Below are positions 10,610 through 24,807 of a stretch of 64,000 bases of DNA, one piece after another. The first letter of the stretch is position 1. Every line of letters begins with the position of its first letter. Position numbers and translations under genes: made by a program. The stretch is taken from positions 2,890,925-2,954,924 of the forward strand of contig JAQFVV010000003.1 of the NCBI GenBank assembly GCA_028023455.1, read 5' to 3'. The notes below the pieces were generated by a model. The model was given only the letters and a program-made list of their open reading frames with translations, did not search any database and had not been told where the DNA came from. The DNA comes from Epiperipatus broadwayi. Its lineage: Eukaryota; Onychophora; Udeonychophora; Euonychophora; Peripatidae.

Positions 10610-13600
10610 TTGTTTTGGCATACTTTTTCATATTAACTTGCTGACTCAAGTTCTTCAAGTATTACATAATTATATGAAAAGAGTTTCATCTTTGTGATTT
10701 AATCATTTATAATAAAACAAATTTATTTATATCGTCAATCAAATGATGAACTGAGTACAAAGGCTCTATTCAAATTAATTAAACAGATTTTTTTTAAAAT
10801 CAATACAGAAATTTTAGCTCCTGAATGGATTAAACAGGACAGACATTATTTTTAAAAAATAAAGCCAAAAATATATATTTAAAAACAAATAAATGCTTTC
10901 ATTGTTTATGTACAAAAAAAAAAATATTATAATTAGGTTCAACATTAATAATACAACATCCTGGATGTTAAGACATGTCTGATTAAAAAAGATCTCTTAA
11001 TAATAGTGGCTAAATATTGATTTATTATTTACTACATTATGAAAAATATAGTTTCTTGTTTATGTGTGGATACTTTTTCAATGTATTCAACAATTTCAGA
11101 CAGCAACCCTAAGGTACATATATTTTCAATTTTCCCGAGTAGGAATGAATCATGAAACCTTCAGTTATTGGTTTCATTTATCTCATTACAAACTATATTG
11201 CCCAGATGGATATTCATTAACTATTGATATAAATTCAAAAATGCATAAATATTAATAGTAACAATAATATTTCTAAAAAAATTACAACCAGAAAACTTAA
11301 AAAAGTATAAAGATATAATATTAACAGACTTTTTATGAAACATTCTTCTTGGCGTTTAACCTTAAATTGAAATCTATAAACATTTAATTTTTTTTATTAT
11401 TACATACGAAAAGATTTCATAATTAAAGTTTTCATAAAAGCTCAAAAAAAATATGTCAACAATACAAAATAAATATTTATTGTATAAAATATTTTTAAAA
11501 ACCTTTTTTTTTTCATTTTCCAATAAACAAACAGAAAAAAAATAAAGTTGTTAGAACAAAGTAAATAAATGTTTTATTAAAAGAAAGGTTTTGTTGTTTT
11601 TATATTTTAGCACAATTAATCGTTACTTCAATAAAAATAACGATAAATATGTTATATAATAAATGCTGAACGCAAAGTAATTAATATTAAAGTGGAAATC
11701 AAATATCCGATGATGATGATGATTATGTGCTTACAATATGAACGAAATGACTTTTACGGATTCTTTGGAGTCATAGGCCAGCATTCACAAATCATTGGAT
11801 ATATATATCCCTTTTATATTTTATTTGCATTTAGTGTTTATATTTATATTCCAAATCAAATATCACATGACTTATCTAATTTACATTTTATCAATATTGG
11901 ACAGCAATAATCAATTTTCGTTATCAGAAAACAATCAGCAAATAATAATCAGTGGGTTCAATTTGGAAGACCAAATCAGAGTCTAGCTTTTGCTGCTCAT
12001 GAAGTACATGTTACACACTAATATACACTGTAACTCATGCTTACTAAGTAATTCTGAAAATCTTTAGTGTCAAATGCAGATAAAATATTACATAATTTCT
12101 TCAGTTTATACTATCCTTGCCAGATCAAATATGATTGTAATAAGTTTGTCACTATGATATATAATTGGTAACTTAGGTTCTTACCTAAATAACCACACAA
12201 TGTAAATTGATATGGCTTCAAAAAATTTAGTCAATTAAAGACTCACATATATATATATAGATAGAAAACAAAAGTAATCACCTGCTAAAGAAAAGCAAAA
12301 GCTGGAAACTTGACTGGAGACCTGTTTGCACTGCCATCATGTATCTATTGACTTCCTATAGGTGGCCCTGGAGTAAAACAATAAATTTCTGCTGCCAAAT
12401 ATTGTTTATAGTTTTTTTTAACACATAATCATATATGCACATAATTGAAACTAAATATAAATGTTACCATGTTTATAGACTACAATTTTATTTTGTGCTT
12501 ACATCTCTTGGCACAAGTGATATCTTTTTGTCAGATCTTTATTATCCACAATACAAGCAGTGAGAAAAATCAGTGGGGAGTAAATAAAAGTGCAAGACAG
12601 ATAATTTTAATTTACTAGCCTTCTGGATCAACAGTAATGTATCCATTTTTTATTGAGAGCCTTTTATTTTTATCTTCTTATTAAAATAAGTGGATTCAAA
12701 TACAGAATAGTTTTTTGTAATTTAAAATCTTCATATAATTACACTTTAACCTATTAATTTGAATAGCAAAATAAAAGGTGGCTTTTGAACAAACACCCAC
12801 ATATTTGATATCTTCTAGAAAATAACCAATAAACTAGAAACTAATCATTGAATCTGTTAAGCAGTCCTCTAGCAGGTATTAATTTTATATCAGGCTTGCA
12901 GTATAGCTTCTATAGATAAACAAGAAAAAGTCACTAATATTCTCTACATTCACAAAGTTAGGTTAATAAGAAATGATTATTAAATCATTATTTTTTTTAG
13001 ATATAAAAATCTCAATGACTTTTCCTTTTTAAGGACTGTCAGTCTTTGTTTTCTTTTTTTTTTTATGATCTCTCCATAAGTGGATTGTGTTATTTATAAA
13101 ACAATGCTTGACTTGTGAATTTATTGTGATATGTTTACAATAGTATTTTCAATGTTTCTGCACTATTCTTTTGATAAAATTTCTATCCATCAAAACACTG
13201 ATCTTTTCACAACTCAAAAAAGAAGACTACAATGTTATGAACAAGAACTGTAGCTGAAAAAAAAGTTGCAGCTAATATGAATATTGTTGAGAAATTTATC
13301 ACTTACATGCTTCTTGGGGGTTGTTGATGGTACTGCAGCATCGCCCTGCCACTACATTGGGTGTAAGTCACAACTACCATTTTGGACAACTATTTTTTAA
13401 TGAATATTATTTAAATAATTTTTGAAAATAAATGGTTTTGTTTAGGATAGTGGTAGAATAAAAAACTTGAAGAACAACTGGTAACTTTAAATTCTTGAGT
13501 ATCATATAATCATTTGATTATTTTTTATAATTTCCTATATATTCATAGATATATAATAAAAGCATTTTTTTGTTGCAATGCACATTAAATAATTGTATAT

Positions 13601-16600
13601 AATATTATTCAAGAATTGATGCATTTGGTTTTAATGTAGTTTACTTATTTTATCCATTTTATGTATACACACTATCAAAGGAAAGCAACCATATGATGTT
13701 TAGTGCAGCACTAAACAGCAGATTCTGGAGCTCAATATCTCTAGATCATGGCTTCAGTTTTCATTTCATTGCTCAAAATTTTTATGAACTCATGTAATAA
13801 ATCGTTTGATTATTATTAACGAAAAGCAAATAAATACTATATCAAATCAATCTCATTTATATTTACTTCTTGTAATATATAATAAATATTAATTATGTAA
13901 AAGCTGATTAAAGTTTACATTGTAGCTCTAAAATTTAAATGTTACAATAAATTGTATTAAAAGGGATTATAATAACCACTAACAAACTACCCTTGATGAT
14001 AAGCATTATCACTTAACTGTAGTACTCTATTGTAGAGCAATTTTTCATGTTGATAACATAATAGTATTTTTTACATCCAGCTGTGCTAATTCTTTATATA
14101 TTGGATATGTATACTACAATTCTGATATCTTTATTGCTGTATGAAATGATTCAGAAAACTAATTCTGATATGGAATCAAGGATTATGAATACCCTTTTAG
14201 ATGGTACAGTGTAACATGATAGATATATCAATGAAAAAAATGTAATGATATTAGGTATAATAGAATACTATAATCGGGAAAATATATTACCAGCAATTTA
14301 ATAAAACAGTGAAGAACCAGATAAATATTCAAAGAATCTAGATGTTATTTGCATTTCAATGGAAATCAGAGTTTGGCTTGGAATATGATAATGGTTGTAA
14401 TTTTTTATTAGTAATTAGCAATTAAACTTTTACTAATTATAGTTGGTTTCACACACATACACACGTATATATAAAAGAAAATTTTAAAAAATTTGAAAAA
14501 GTTAACTAAGCTTTTAAAATTTTAATTAATATTTTTAAATAAGAAAAAGATAACTTTTTTTTTAATGTTCAATTTTTCAACTACCATTCTAAAGATAGTA
14601 AATAATCCAATTATGTCTTTATAAAAATCTTGTTATAAAATGTCAATATATTGCTGGAGGTTGTTTTCGAGATTTACAAAGTGAATTGATTTTCTATTGT
14701 CAAAAATAAAAATATACTTTTCTAATAAGCAAGTTATTTCTAAGAGGCATTATTTAAGCACACACAAACATGAATATATGCTTGTAAGGTTATATACTTC
14801 TTTGACAACCACTTGAAAAATAGTTTCGCTATTAGCTTAAATCTCATTTTCATTCAGTTTTTATGGAATATAATTCACTATCCAAAACAGTATAAGCTTA
14901 ACCACAGCAAGCAAATAACTCACTCTGAAAATTATACCAAAGAGCTTAAACATATATATTTTAAAATATAAAATATGTATTATATTTATTATAATAAAAT
15001 AAATAAGCAATATTTATATATAATAAAATAAAACATAAATATAATTTATTAATTTTTAAATAAACCAGCTTTCAGTATATACCATTTTCAATTATTAATT
15101 TCAAAAAATACAATACTGATTAATTTATCTAGTAAAAAACAGTCATTAGATCCAAGCCTAATACAAGCACACTTTTTACTAATTAAATATTTTTCAGAAA
15201 TCAAGTATTGCTTAACACATGATTATTAAGCACAGACATTTTTATTCCTTCACTTAGTTTTCTTTATTGTAGAATGCTTTATGCTCACTGACTTTTTCCA
15301 AACAATATTTCAATTTATGACATGTTTTTCTTTATTCATATCAAGTTTAATTAAGGCTAATTTTTATTCTTAATAGAATGGAGTATCTTAATTTACTGAT
15401 ATACTATCAATCTCTATAATATTCCACTTTTTATTTATAATAAACCTCACTTCATATGTGCTTCCAATATTTGTTCCTTTGTAGTATTCATTTCCTGCTT
15501 TTTACATCAATTTTCTCATCTTCTAACTTCACAAAGGTCAACAATATCCCATTTAATATTGGACAGATTTTGTTTCAACTCTTGCAATTTTCATTCTGCA
15601 ATTGTTAGTACCTAAATAAAAGGTTATTAATTAAATAATAGCCTATGTCCATAATGAAAAAACTTTTACCACCTGCCATTTTGGCCATCAACTCTTGTCT
15701 TGGTTGCTGACTTTACATAATTTAATTTTATCTATCATGATTGTAAATATCTATTTTTTTTAAAAAAAATCATTCATACACAAGCAATTGAAAATAAAAC
15801 ATGATTAATCTTGATCTTAAACTCAGAAATAAAAAGCCAATAAACTCACATTGTGACTGATACATATTGGTGAGCAGTCCATCCATGACCATATAATGTA
15901 AATAATCATATAGTAATAACAACTGTAATGACAAGAGTTTATGGAGTGAACATTAGGAATTTGATCTGCTCAGTTTCTTCAAGGCCCCAAAGAGAAATCC
16001 AATGACCTTTCTATATATATGTATCAAATTGGGAGAAATCCATGAACAAGGACAGATCATTCATTGTTCAAACATATCAAGTAATAGCATTTAGTAATCT
16101 TTTTAAATAAATTATTTAACTTCTTATTTAATGGTAAAAAAAATTATAGGTGTATTTCTTTAATTAAGCATGTTGTATATGTACATATGCCCAAAAATGT
16201 GTAAACACGACCATCAAAATAATTAAAAGTTGGTTTAAATATCTTTAATATTATTTATTGTAATCTTACTTATACATAAATGCTTGTGTATATTTAAATA
16301 TACATTAATCATTATTAACTAATATACTACTACATTGAAAAATTCGTTTTTTCAATTTGTGTGTGAATAAATACTATTATAAAAACTCAAATGCAGAATA
16401 GTTTTATAATTTTACCATAACACTTAAATTTATTTCATTTATCAAACTTTGACATTCACGAAATATAAATCTCAGACATCCTATACATCTAAATAAGATT
16501 TATAACTCTTAAACTCCTTGAAAAACATAATTATGGGGTGGGCCAGTTTCAGTTATTTATAGACATACTTCATTTTATAATCAAAGTCAAATAGTCTAAA

Positions 16601-16980
16601 ATATATCAGCAAATCAACAAGCATTGATTGCTTTGCCAATCTATCTGCATCTATTCTCCATTAGGTTGATTATTATTTATAATGATAAAGTATGCATATT
16701 ATCTATTATATTCATTAGTAGATAATTCTTTTGACAAACATTTTTATGTTAAGTTCTCCCTTTAATAGTTTGAAGTAATTAGGCAATTGGCAATTAAACA
16801 CTTGATCATCATTGGGGGTAGATTGTTATTGTTTGTCACTTCAACATAATTTATTCTAGTCTCAAAGCTGGAATTACATATAAAGGATTAAAGTATCCTC
16901 TACTGAAATCATTGTAAATTAAGATATATACAGTAACAATTTCTACAGCATCATAATGTGCAATTGATAAATTGGTTATT
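10610..16980. other. intergenic AT-rich DNA, no features identified
   Basis: There are no family-level coding matches in either strand. Slightly less AT-rich islands near 12290-12370 and 13310-13390 look like old unclassified repeats. Confidence 0.45.
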
Positions 16981-16989
16981 ATATGGGTA

Positions 16990-17660
16990 TCATTTAATTA
17001 TCTAATGTCTTTAGAAGAAAAAACTTTAATTTTTTGATTTATATAAGTAGGTTAGAAAAAAAATGTAATTATGGAAAATGAAAAAAACTAAATTTTGAAT
17101 TATATATTATTAATTAGTAATAATATATATATAAAATAAAAATGTATGGAATAATGTATGATAATATTAGATGAAGCTTATTATTTAGTGCAACAGCAGG
17201 ATATTTGGATAGAAGACAAAATGGATTAAGAATTTAAACTGCTAATGTAGTTATGGTACAATGGAAGAAAGAATCTTGAATATATAAGTTTGAAATATAG
17301 AATGTTGAAAAAGAAACACAAATGTGAAAAAAAAAATAGAAAGAGATTTTGATATTTATTTAGATCTTTATGACAAAAACAAGATATATGAGATTAGAAT
17401 ATTGAATCTAAAGAAACAAATTTTATTAAATTGAAATAAGAAAAGAAAAAGAATTATATCAATACTGAGGGAATAATTAAATTATTTTTGATTGAAAGTG
17501 GATAATAGATAATAAAAAAAAATAGATAAATTTACTTTAGTGCAAAATATTTTTAAAGGGAAGATGTACTTTATTTGGCTAACGAGATCTCTGGCATATG
17601 ATCTATGTAAAGAAACTTTTGCCTTCATCTAAAAATTAGCAATTTTACTTAGAATATTTA
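16990..17660 (+). pseudogene. LINE 3' fragment, same family as 42080-44660
   Basis: The end (TTGGCTAACGAGATCTCTGG, CATATGATCTATG, AAACTTTTGCCTTCATCT) matches the 3' ends at 44590-44650 and, inverted, 44750-44815. Upstream sequence is purine-rich like the 42-44 kb copy, but no protein motif is readable. Confidence 0.4.
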
Positions 17661-18542
17661 AGATAGAGAGTGTAATACTGCCTCATATTTATATTTTCAT
17701 CAAAAATGAAAATAAAGAAAATTCATTATACTAGTTTTTTTATATAAATTTACAATAAAGTAATATAAAATATCACTCAATATATAACAGTGATTACAAT
17801 GAAATATATATTAATAATTATATAAAAAAGCCTTTTTCTGCACATAATTTTAGGCTCTTTTTAATGTAAAAGATCTGTTTTAACTATTAATATGTTACTA
17901 TATATGTTAGCATCATATAATATAATATTAGAAAGGAAAAAATAAAATAACATTTGGATAAAAATAAAATTATTAAATTGTAAGAAATTTAATAAAAGTT
18001 GAAATAAATTAATTATATAACATAATTATACAAAATGTATAAAAATATACATAATTTTATAGTATATAATACCATTCATTTTTAATTGATTAGTTATTAA
18101 TTAAATTTATTGAAAGCTTGTCTATATTCATACAGTTATCTTTGTATGTTTAATATAATTTGTTTTATGTATTTGGATCTTTAATGTAACTTAAAAGATT
18201 TGATATTTTTTATAGAATCTATTTTATATCTGTGTCATGTAGTAAATGTATAAAGCAGATTTATCATCTCTTCTATTAACTGCACTGTTATGCTCTTTGG
18301 CACTTTCATCTATTTCCCTATATGTCCATAGTAAATCATGTATATAATTCATTTTTTATATTCACAAACAAGGAATATCTTAATTGTTTCTAGGAAAGTT
18401 TGGAGATCTGTGTTTCTTCCCACTAATATTTTTCAGCTATAATCTAGTGATTTCCCAATGTATAACTTGATCACTAGAAAATGATCTTTTTTCCATCATA
18501 TTTAGTCCCATTAACTGGCATACCAACATGTGCTCAAGCATA

Positions 18543-18638
18543 TAATTGAAATAAATATTGAGATATATATATATATATATATTACAATGATAATTGAAAT
18601 AAATATTGAGATATATATATATATATATATTACAATGA
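18543..18638. repeat. perfect or near-perfect 48 bp tandem duplication
   Basis: Units 18543-18590 and 18591-18638 both read TAATTGAAATAAATATTGAG followed by an (AT)n run and ATTACAATGA. The lack of divergence indicates a recent duplication. Confidence 0.85.
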
Positions 18639-19224
18639 AATCAGTAAATGGGATTTACATTAGTGATCCTCATGTTGACATGCTAAATGTAAAGGAAACA
18701 GCAAATAGAGATTTTAAGAAGGCTACACTGGTGACAGGTAATCAATGAATACACTTTGATTGGCCAACTATAATTCCAACATCATCTTTCTACCATTTGG
18801 CTTATGGATAACTTGATAATGATAGATTTAGAAATTAATAAGTATCAGTTATAATGGACATTATGGCTGCATAATCATGTGATGAAACTGCCTCCTTCAA
18901 TATCTGTTAATAACTATAATGCTAGATTTTATTTTTCCTGCTGTTAATTTTCATATACCTAATTAATATTAGAAATCACACTAAAATTCTAACATACTGT
19001 GGTATATCTAAATAAATTTTGGAATACCACATAGAATAAAAAAGGGTCATTCACCAATATTAAATTTTAACAAAATGAATAATTTGATAAATAAAATAAA
19101 ATTAGTTTAAACACAGTTTAAATCTCAAATAAATAATGAATATGTAACCATTTTCCTGACTAATGAACAATGGATAAATAATTGCATAAATACTTCACCC
19201 TTAATAACTTTCCTGCTTTTTATT

Positions 19225-19400
19225 AATCCATTAACTGAATAATAGTGTAAAATATGTATTTTTATATGTATATAGAATAATGGTTATATAATTGTGTTTA
19301 AATTTTGGCACTCTGATGAAGACTGCAGGACAGTTGAAACTGTTAGAAAATTAAAGGAATTATATATAAAAATTTGCATTAGAGTGTATATGCGGAGATT
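19225..19400 (+). repeat. PLE-like repeat with hammerhead-like core
   Basis: The segment GCACTCTGATGAAGACTGCA, GGACAGTTGAAACTGTTAG is shared with the reverse strand of 54590-54650. It has a CTGATGA core at 19313-19319, a hairpin GACTG/CAGTT with loop CAGGA, then GAAAC. This arrangement resembles hammerhead ribozymes in Penelope-like elements. Stem III and the cleavage site are not convincing. Confidence 0.4.
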
Positions 19401-20782
19401 TATAAAAAGTAATATATATATATGAAGGAATGCAAAAAAAGTAAAAAAGAAGATAAAAGAATAATACTATATAAAAGCTCTTTAATATGCATATAGTGAT
19501 GAAAATGTATTTTCTTAATTATTTAATTTTCTTGGATAAATAACAATATTTTTATAGTTATAATGAATTACTGAAATAAAAAATATCAGCTTCCATTGTG
19601 TTTTATTTTTATTGCAGTATTATTTTTTAATCTAAAACAAAATCACACTCTAAAACAGCAGAAATATAAATTAGTTTTCATTCTAATAATATTTTTAAAA
19701 AATATTACATAATAAAAATTAAGATATATATTTTTTAAAAAACATTTTTTTATAAATATTTCACAATGATTTACTGAAAATAAAATCTGAAAAATATATA
19801 CAGATTCTTTTAAAAATCCTTGTACATTTTTGAGTTTTACTGATTCACAGTGGATAAATATTACAAACTTAGAATAAATACCAAGTGAAAGCTAAATTAT
19901 TGTCATTTTAAAAATTAGAACTTTTATTCTTAATGAACAACCTAACCTCTACCATGCATTAAACATTGTTTAAATAATACACACATTCTTTAAAATTATT
20001 TACCAGTTGCTAATTTTAAATGACATTTATAATTCTAACTATATTTTCAAGGAAGAGAGTTTTGATAATTATCAACTGTTGTGATATAATAGCAGATAAC
20101 TAAAGTAAACAACATAATAATCAAGGCTCCACTTTGGGTGTCCAAAATATCTAAGTTAGGCCTCATGTTGGTAGTACCCAAAGTATTTACATATCAAATT
20201 TTTAATTCATAATGGTTAGTAAATATATTTCTGAAAGTACAATTTTATATCATGAATTAAACATATTAAAATAAAATAAAAATACTCTACATTTTAGAGT
20301 TGAGTTCATGACCATCATCACAATCTGGGCACCACCTGATGAGTATAATTAGGAAAGGTTCCAGGAATATATCCTGTTTTTATAACCAATGAGATTTATT
20401 AATATTTTCTTTATAAACTTTTAAGCTGTAGACTAACTCTCCATAAATTCAATGATTAACATTGATCAATATGCCAGCTTTAAAATTTATAATATCTTGC
20501 CAAATCAATGATTACATGGATGAAATATCATGGAATTAGTATTATGACCAGACAATATTCATATTGAAGTGAACTCTAACAATGTTTAATAAATAATAAT
20601 GAACAAAATAATTTATTTACAGATTAGTAATCAATTTCTATTGCATGGAATTCCTTATTTCAAAACTCCAGAAATATCCATTCTATTTGCTGACACTTTA
20701 TATATGTTTACAATGATATTTCAGTTATTTTTTTATTTGACATATTTTACCCTTCCTTACATTTAATATAAACAATTAATAA

Positions 20783-21467
20783 CCCACTTTGGTACTGTGG
20801 TATTAGAGCTGCAACATGAAGAATTATAATCGTTTAATCATTAAATTAATTAGGTTATTAAACTTTCACATGACCTACAACTCTCAGTGCCATCTTATAT
20901 TGCTGACTCACCTGATCACACACATGTTGAAAAGATAAATAATCACCAATATATGTATTTTGTGCTAAACCAGCATTCATTAAAGTATAAAGATTGGTTA
21001 TCTTAATATAAAGCTGAGTACTAATTGTATATATGTGTGGAGATGGTAATCTGAACCAATTGATGAGTGCTGATTTAGCACGAAATACGTATACTGGTGA
21101 TTATTTATCTTTTCAACATGTGTGTGATCAGGTGAGTCAGCACTATAAGATGGCACTGAGAGTTGTAGGTCGTGTGAAAGTCTGAGTTCGAATCCTGCAT
21201 ATATTACATATATAAATGCAGGTGTAAGCCTGTACAATGTATTAAAATAGATTATGAATATGCACGTGCAAACACACACTCAATTTGATTTAAACACGCA
21301 TTTTAACTATTCTTCACATTAATGCTTTTTGTATTTTTTTTTTGTTAAATTGTTTTTTTTAATGTAGATTTTAAAATATGTTTTTGATTTAATAACATAA
21401 TTAATTTAATGATTAAACGATTATAATTCTTCATGTCGCAGCTCTAATACCACAATACCCCCACTTT
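20783..21467. mobile_element. non-autonomous TIR transposon with 8 bp target duplication
   Basis: The element at 20791-21459 is flanked by exact CCCACTTT copies (20783-20790 and 21460-21467). Terminal inverted repeats of about 75 bp start GGTAYTGTGGTATTAGAGCT, then GCRACATGAAGAATTATAAT. A second inverted pair lies inside (about 20870-20992 against 21060-21180) with a roughly 65 bp spacer. No transposase is encoded. The 8 bp duplication and GG-starting TIRs fit Merlin-like or hAT-like elements; the superfamily is unresolved. Confidence 0.8.
21140..21216 (+). repeat. tRNA-like (SINE-like) segment inside the TIR element
   Basis: TGGCACTGAGAGTT resembles a degenerate A box, and GAGTTCGAATCC at 21184-21195 is a good B box. 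The spacing of about 40 bp suits a tRNA-derived SINE head. The left inner arm carries the inverted counterpart of the first part only. Confidence 0.45.
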
Positions 21468-21469
21468 TC

Positions 21470-24400
21470 TTTTTTATATTAATCTAATGGAATTCTAACA
21501 AACTGTATTCTTGTTAATATTAATATGTCCTTATTAAGCTAGCTCTTAAATTTAGCAATAAGTAATATATTTCTATATTGATTTTATTTCCTCATATTTT
21601 AAATTACATTTCATAAGCATGTATAGAAAGTTAATCTGCAACAAATTATACTATTCAAACATCTCTGAAAAGTATCCAAGATTTATATATGATCAAATTC
21701 TATAAATATTAATTACATAAACACAGCACTTACATAATATGATGAAGCATTGATTGTCATAAATATATACCCAATACCTTTAATACATATAGGATATAAT
21801 TTCACATGACCAGACCGTAGAATAATAACATATTTATTTAGTTAAAAAGAGACAACCTGTAAAGATAATTTTCCTTTTTGTTTTCTAACTATACTAAATT
21901 CTAAAAGAAATATTAATTAGAAGAACAAATTATTTGTTTTCAGTCTCTTAACTATTAAGATAAATTAAACGATGTCTCAAATTCGAATAATTATTTTGAA
22001 TCATATAAATTTGCTTTATATGTGTGTGTGTATTACAATCACTAATTTATAATATAAAATACTAATAATGTTAATTACATGGATGTTATATATATTTATG
22101 AGTCAGAGCAAAATGTTTTAAAAGCTTCTTAAAAATAATACATGTCAATTTTTACCAAAGCAATGTTAATAAATAACTAGATTTTAAAAAAAAATAATTT
22201 AAAGAATATTTGAAATCCAGTAATTTATGTCCAGCTGAAATTGTAGTGAGACAGTTTTTTGGGGACAAAAATTTCTGCATAGCTTCTTATGAGTTTAAAA
22301 TAATATGACAGTTACTTTACGTCTTAGGATTTTCTTCGCGGATTTACATGTTATAAGTATACATCATTAAAACAGCACTAGAATGATCACTTAATCATTA
22401 ATAAAAATTTCCTTATTCATTCTAATTTTCCTTCTTTTTGTTTTAGAATTTTGTTTATTAAATCTTGTGAGATAAATACTCATAGAAACTGGATTTGTTT
22501 AGAAACAAATAAACTTATTTTAGAGTGACATATTCAAGTTGCAAATAATGAGCTCCAAAGCAAAATTCAAATAGTTGGTGTTGTGCCTAAGCCTGTAGTC
22601 ACTGAAAGTCATAATAGTTTCAATAGCATCCAGTTCCAATAATTCTCTTCTAAAGAAACACACCTTATATATTCATGCTCCATGATCTCATTTGTTTTTC
22701 CTTATCAAACTATAGATTCATAATTATTCTTAATTCAATCTTTTTTCTCTCTATAATTTTCTTTATATTGTTATTGTCTCCTGCAATAACACAAAAATGC
22801 AAATACATAATTTATATATAATCTTAATCTCTTGTAAATATCTTTTCTTGTATTAAATTAAAATATAGAAGCTTTAATTATTATTGTTATTTTCCTTTTT
22901 TTAATAACTATTTTCTAATTAATCTGCCTAATCTATTTATGCTGATTTTTGAAGTAATGTAACATTCTAATCATTTATTCAAATATTCAGTCATGCAATT
23001 ATATAATTAAATACTTTTTTAAAAAAAATTTTAAATCTTTGAATTACTGGTAATAAAATTGAGCTTATTACAGTATTTTTTTTTTCTCATTAAGTCTTCT
23101 TGTTGTTAGTTCCATTTTATAGTATTTCAAAAAAATTTCCATAAAAATACTTCGCACATTATTTGAAAGAGGGTTGAGGTATGAATGGACTAGCCTAAAT
23201 TGTATCTAAATTTAATGTGTAAATTCAGAGCTAGGTGACTGGAGGTTCATACGATTATTGGTTAGGTACTTCATCACGTCATCCACAGCATCCTGCTAGA
23301 AGACCCTAGGAACGACTATAATGAGATGTGCCCCCCTCTTCCAGGGGATTATTACAATATATATATTTTTTAAGCTATATAAGATAGAGGTGTGAAATTT
23401 TTCCTCTAAATGATATTCCATTAAATAAAAATCATATAAAAATTTAATATTTGTTTTAAATATTTATTTTAACAATATTTACAAAAATATAAAATTTAAC
23501 ATTATGTAGATAGACAAACATATAAATAGATATACTATTAAAAAAATAATATTTATTAATTGCTCAGGAAGTCATGTGATACTTGAGCCCCCAAGTGGCA
23601 GATTAAGCACAAAAATATTAAATTGTTTAAATTGACTTTTTACTTTACTTAGCTGAGAATGTTTGACTTTTTAATCTGCACTAAATCACTCAGGGCATTG
23701 TAAAAATTGTTGTTTAGCCTTATTACTTTTTTAATTTTATAATTCATAATTATATGACTGTTTGGTTTTGTGATACTAAATCATTTTAAGAATGTTTTAT
23801 TTAATAGATATACTTGAATAAAATTTCCTTGAAGCAATTAATTATCAAGAAATCAATGTCATGATGAATTAAAATTAAAGAAGTAATAAGACTAAAAAAA
23901 GCAACTAATATTTCAAACAGGAAAGTAACTGCTTTTTTAAAGTTCATTCTAAATTAGTTTTAACAAAAAAAAAGTCACTCTTTAGTTCAAAACATTAACT
24001 AAATATGTTTTCTTTTGATATTTAATGTTTTTCAATTTTCTTAACATAAGTAAATTGTTTTTATATATATACATATATGTTAAAAACTTATTTAAAAAGC
24101 TGATACACATTTATGAATAAAAAATGTTTTTTAAAATAAAAAAATTAATGAAAAATTGAAAATCTATCAATCTATCAAAACATTTTTTTACTTTTGTTGG
24201 GATAGGTGAAGCAATGATTTGCATGTGATTTTAATAAATATTTTTTTAAAAAAATAACAATGATAGAAATGCTATAATGGTACTTTCCACATGAGTAATA
24301 TTACATTTTATGGAAACATATAAAAAAAATTTTTCTTTTTTTTGCTAAGTTGAAAAAGCTTGTTCACAATGCCACATAATAGGATAAAAATCTAATTCTA

Positions 24401-24600
24401 ATACAAACCTTCCTGAAACAGGAAACTGATAAAATCCTTCACATTAAAGGAAATTAAATACAGTATATAGGAAACTCAATTAAGGCAAGATAAACATCTT
24501 TTAATAAACTTTGCTTCAAGTTTTCTGAATGTTCAAATGTCTTTTTTTAAAAGCACAATACAAATGCTCAATTAAATAACAGTCAAGCAAGTTTCATAAA
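21470..24600. other. AT-rich DNA downstream of copine, includes its unassigned 3' UTR
   Basis: No coding motif was found. A less AT-rich island at 23160-23345 with the run GCCCCCCTCTTCC may be an old repeat. The copine 3' UTR must begin at 24609 and extend leftwards by an unknown length. Confidence 0.5.
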
Positions 24601-24609
24601 TTTACTGTT

Positions 24610-24807
24610 TTATATATTTAAAAACAATTCAGCTGCAGAAGTTAGAGACTGTCTTCGAAGAGGTGGGTGAGGTTTGATGTTAAACCTTTTCATGTAAGAT
24701 AAAAATTGTTCAGGAATTTCAGCCAATACTTCTTTTGCCAATCGGGCTTGACTGATACGGCGATCATAACTTGAAACTCCTTGTAAATAATCTCGGAAAG
24801 GAACAAA
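24610..24807 (-). CDS. CPNE: copine terminal coding exon and stop
   Basis: This 198 bp exon encodes 65 residues and a TAA stop at 24610-24612. It starts [10 protein letters not shown], continues through [19 protein letters not shown] and ends in a basic, proline-containing tail (KPHPPLRRQ near residues 46-53). The acceptor AG is at 24808-24809. The insert between FVPFRDY and ARLAK (about 13 residues) has the length typical of CPNE5/8/9. A minus-strand ATTAAA at about 24499-24504 and an AATAAA at about 23797-23802 are possible polyadenylation signals, but neither can be assigned with confidence. Confidence 0.96.
   Translation of the reverse strand, partial: FVPFRDYLQGVSSYDRRISQARLAKEVLAEIPEQFLSYMKRFNIKPHPPLRRQSLTSAAELFLNI

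Noticed and set aside
20329-20355. CTGATGA with a nearby GAAA, a possible hammerhead
   Set aside because: The sequence between them does not form a stem II, and no stem I partner or cleavage site is visible.
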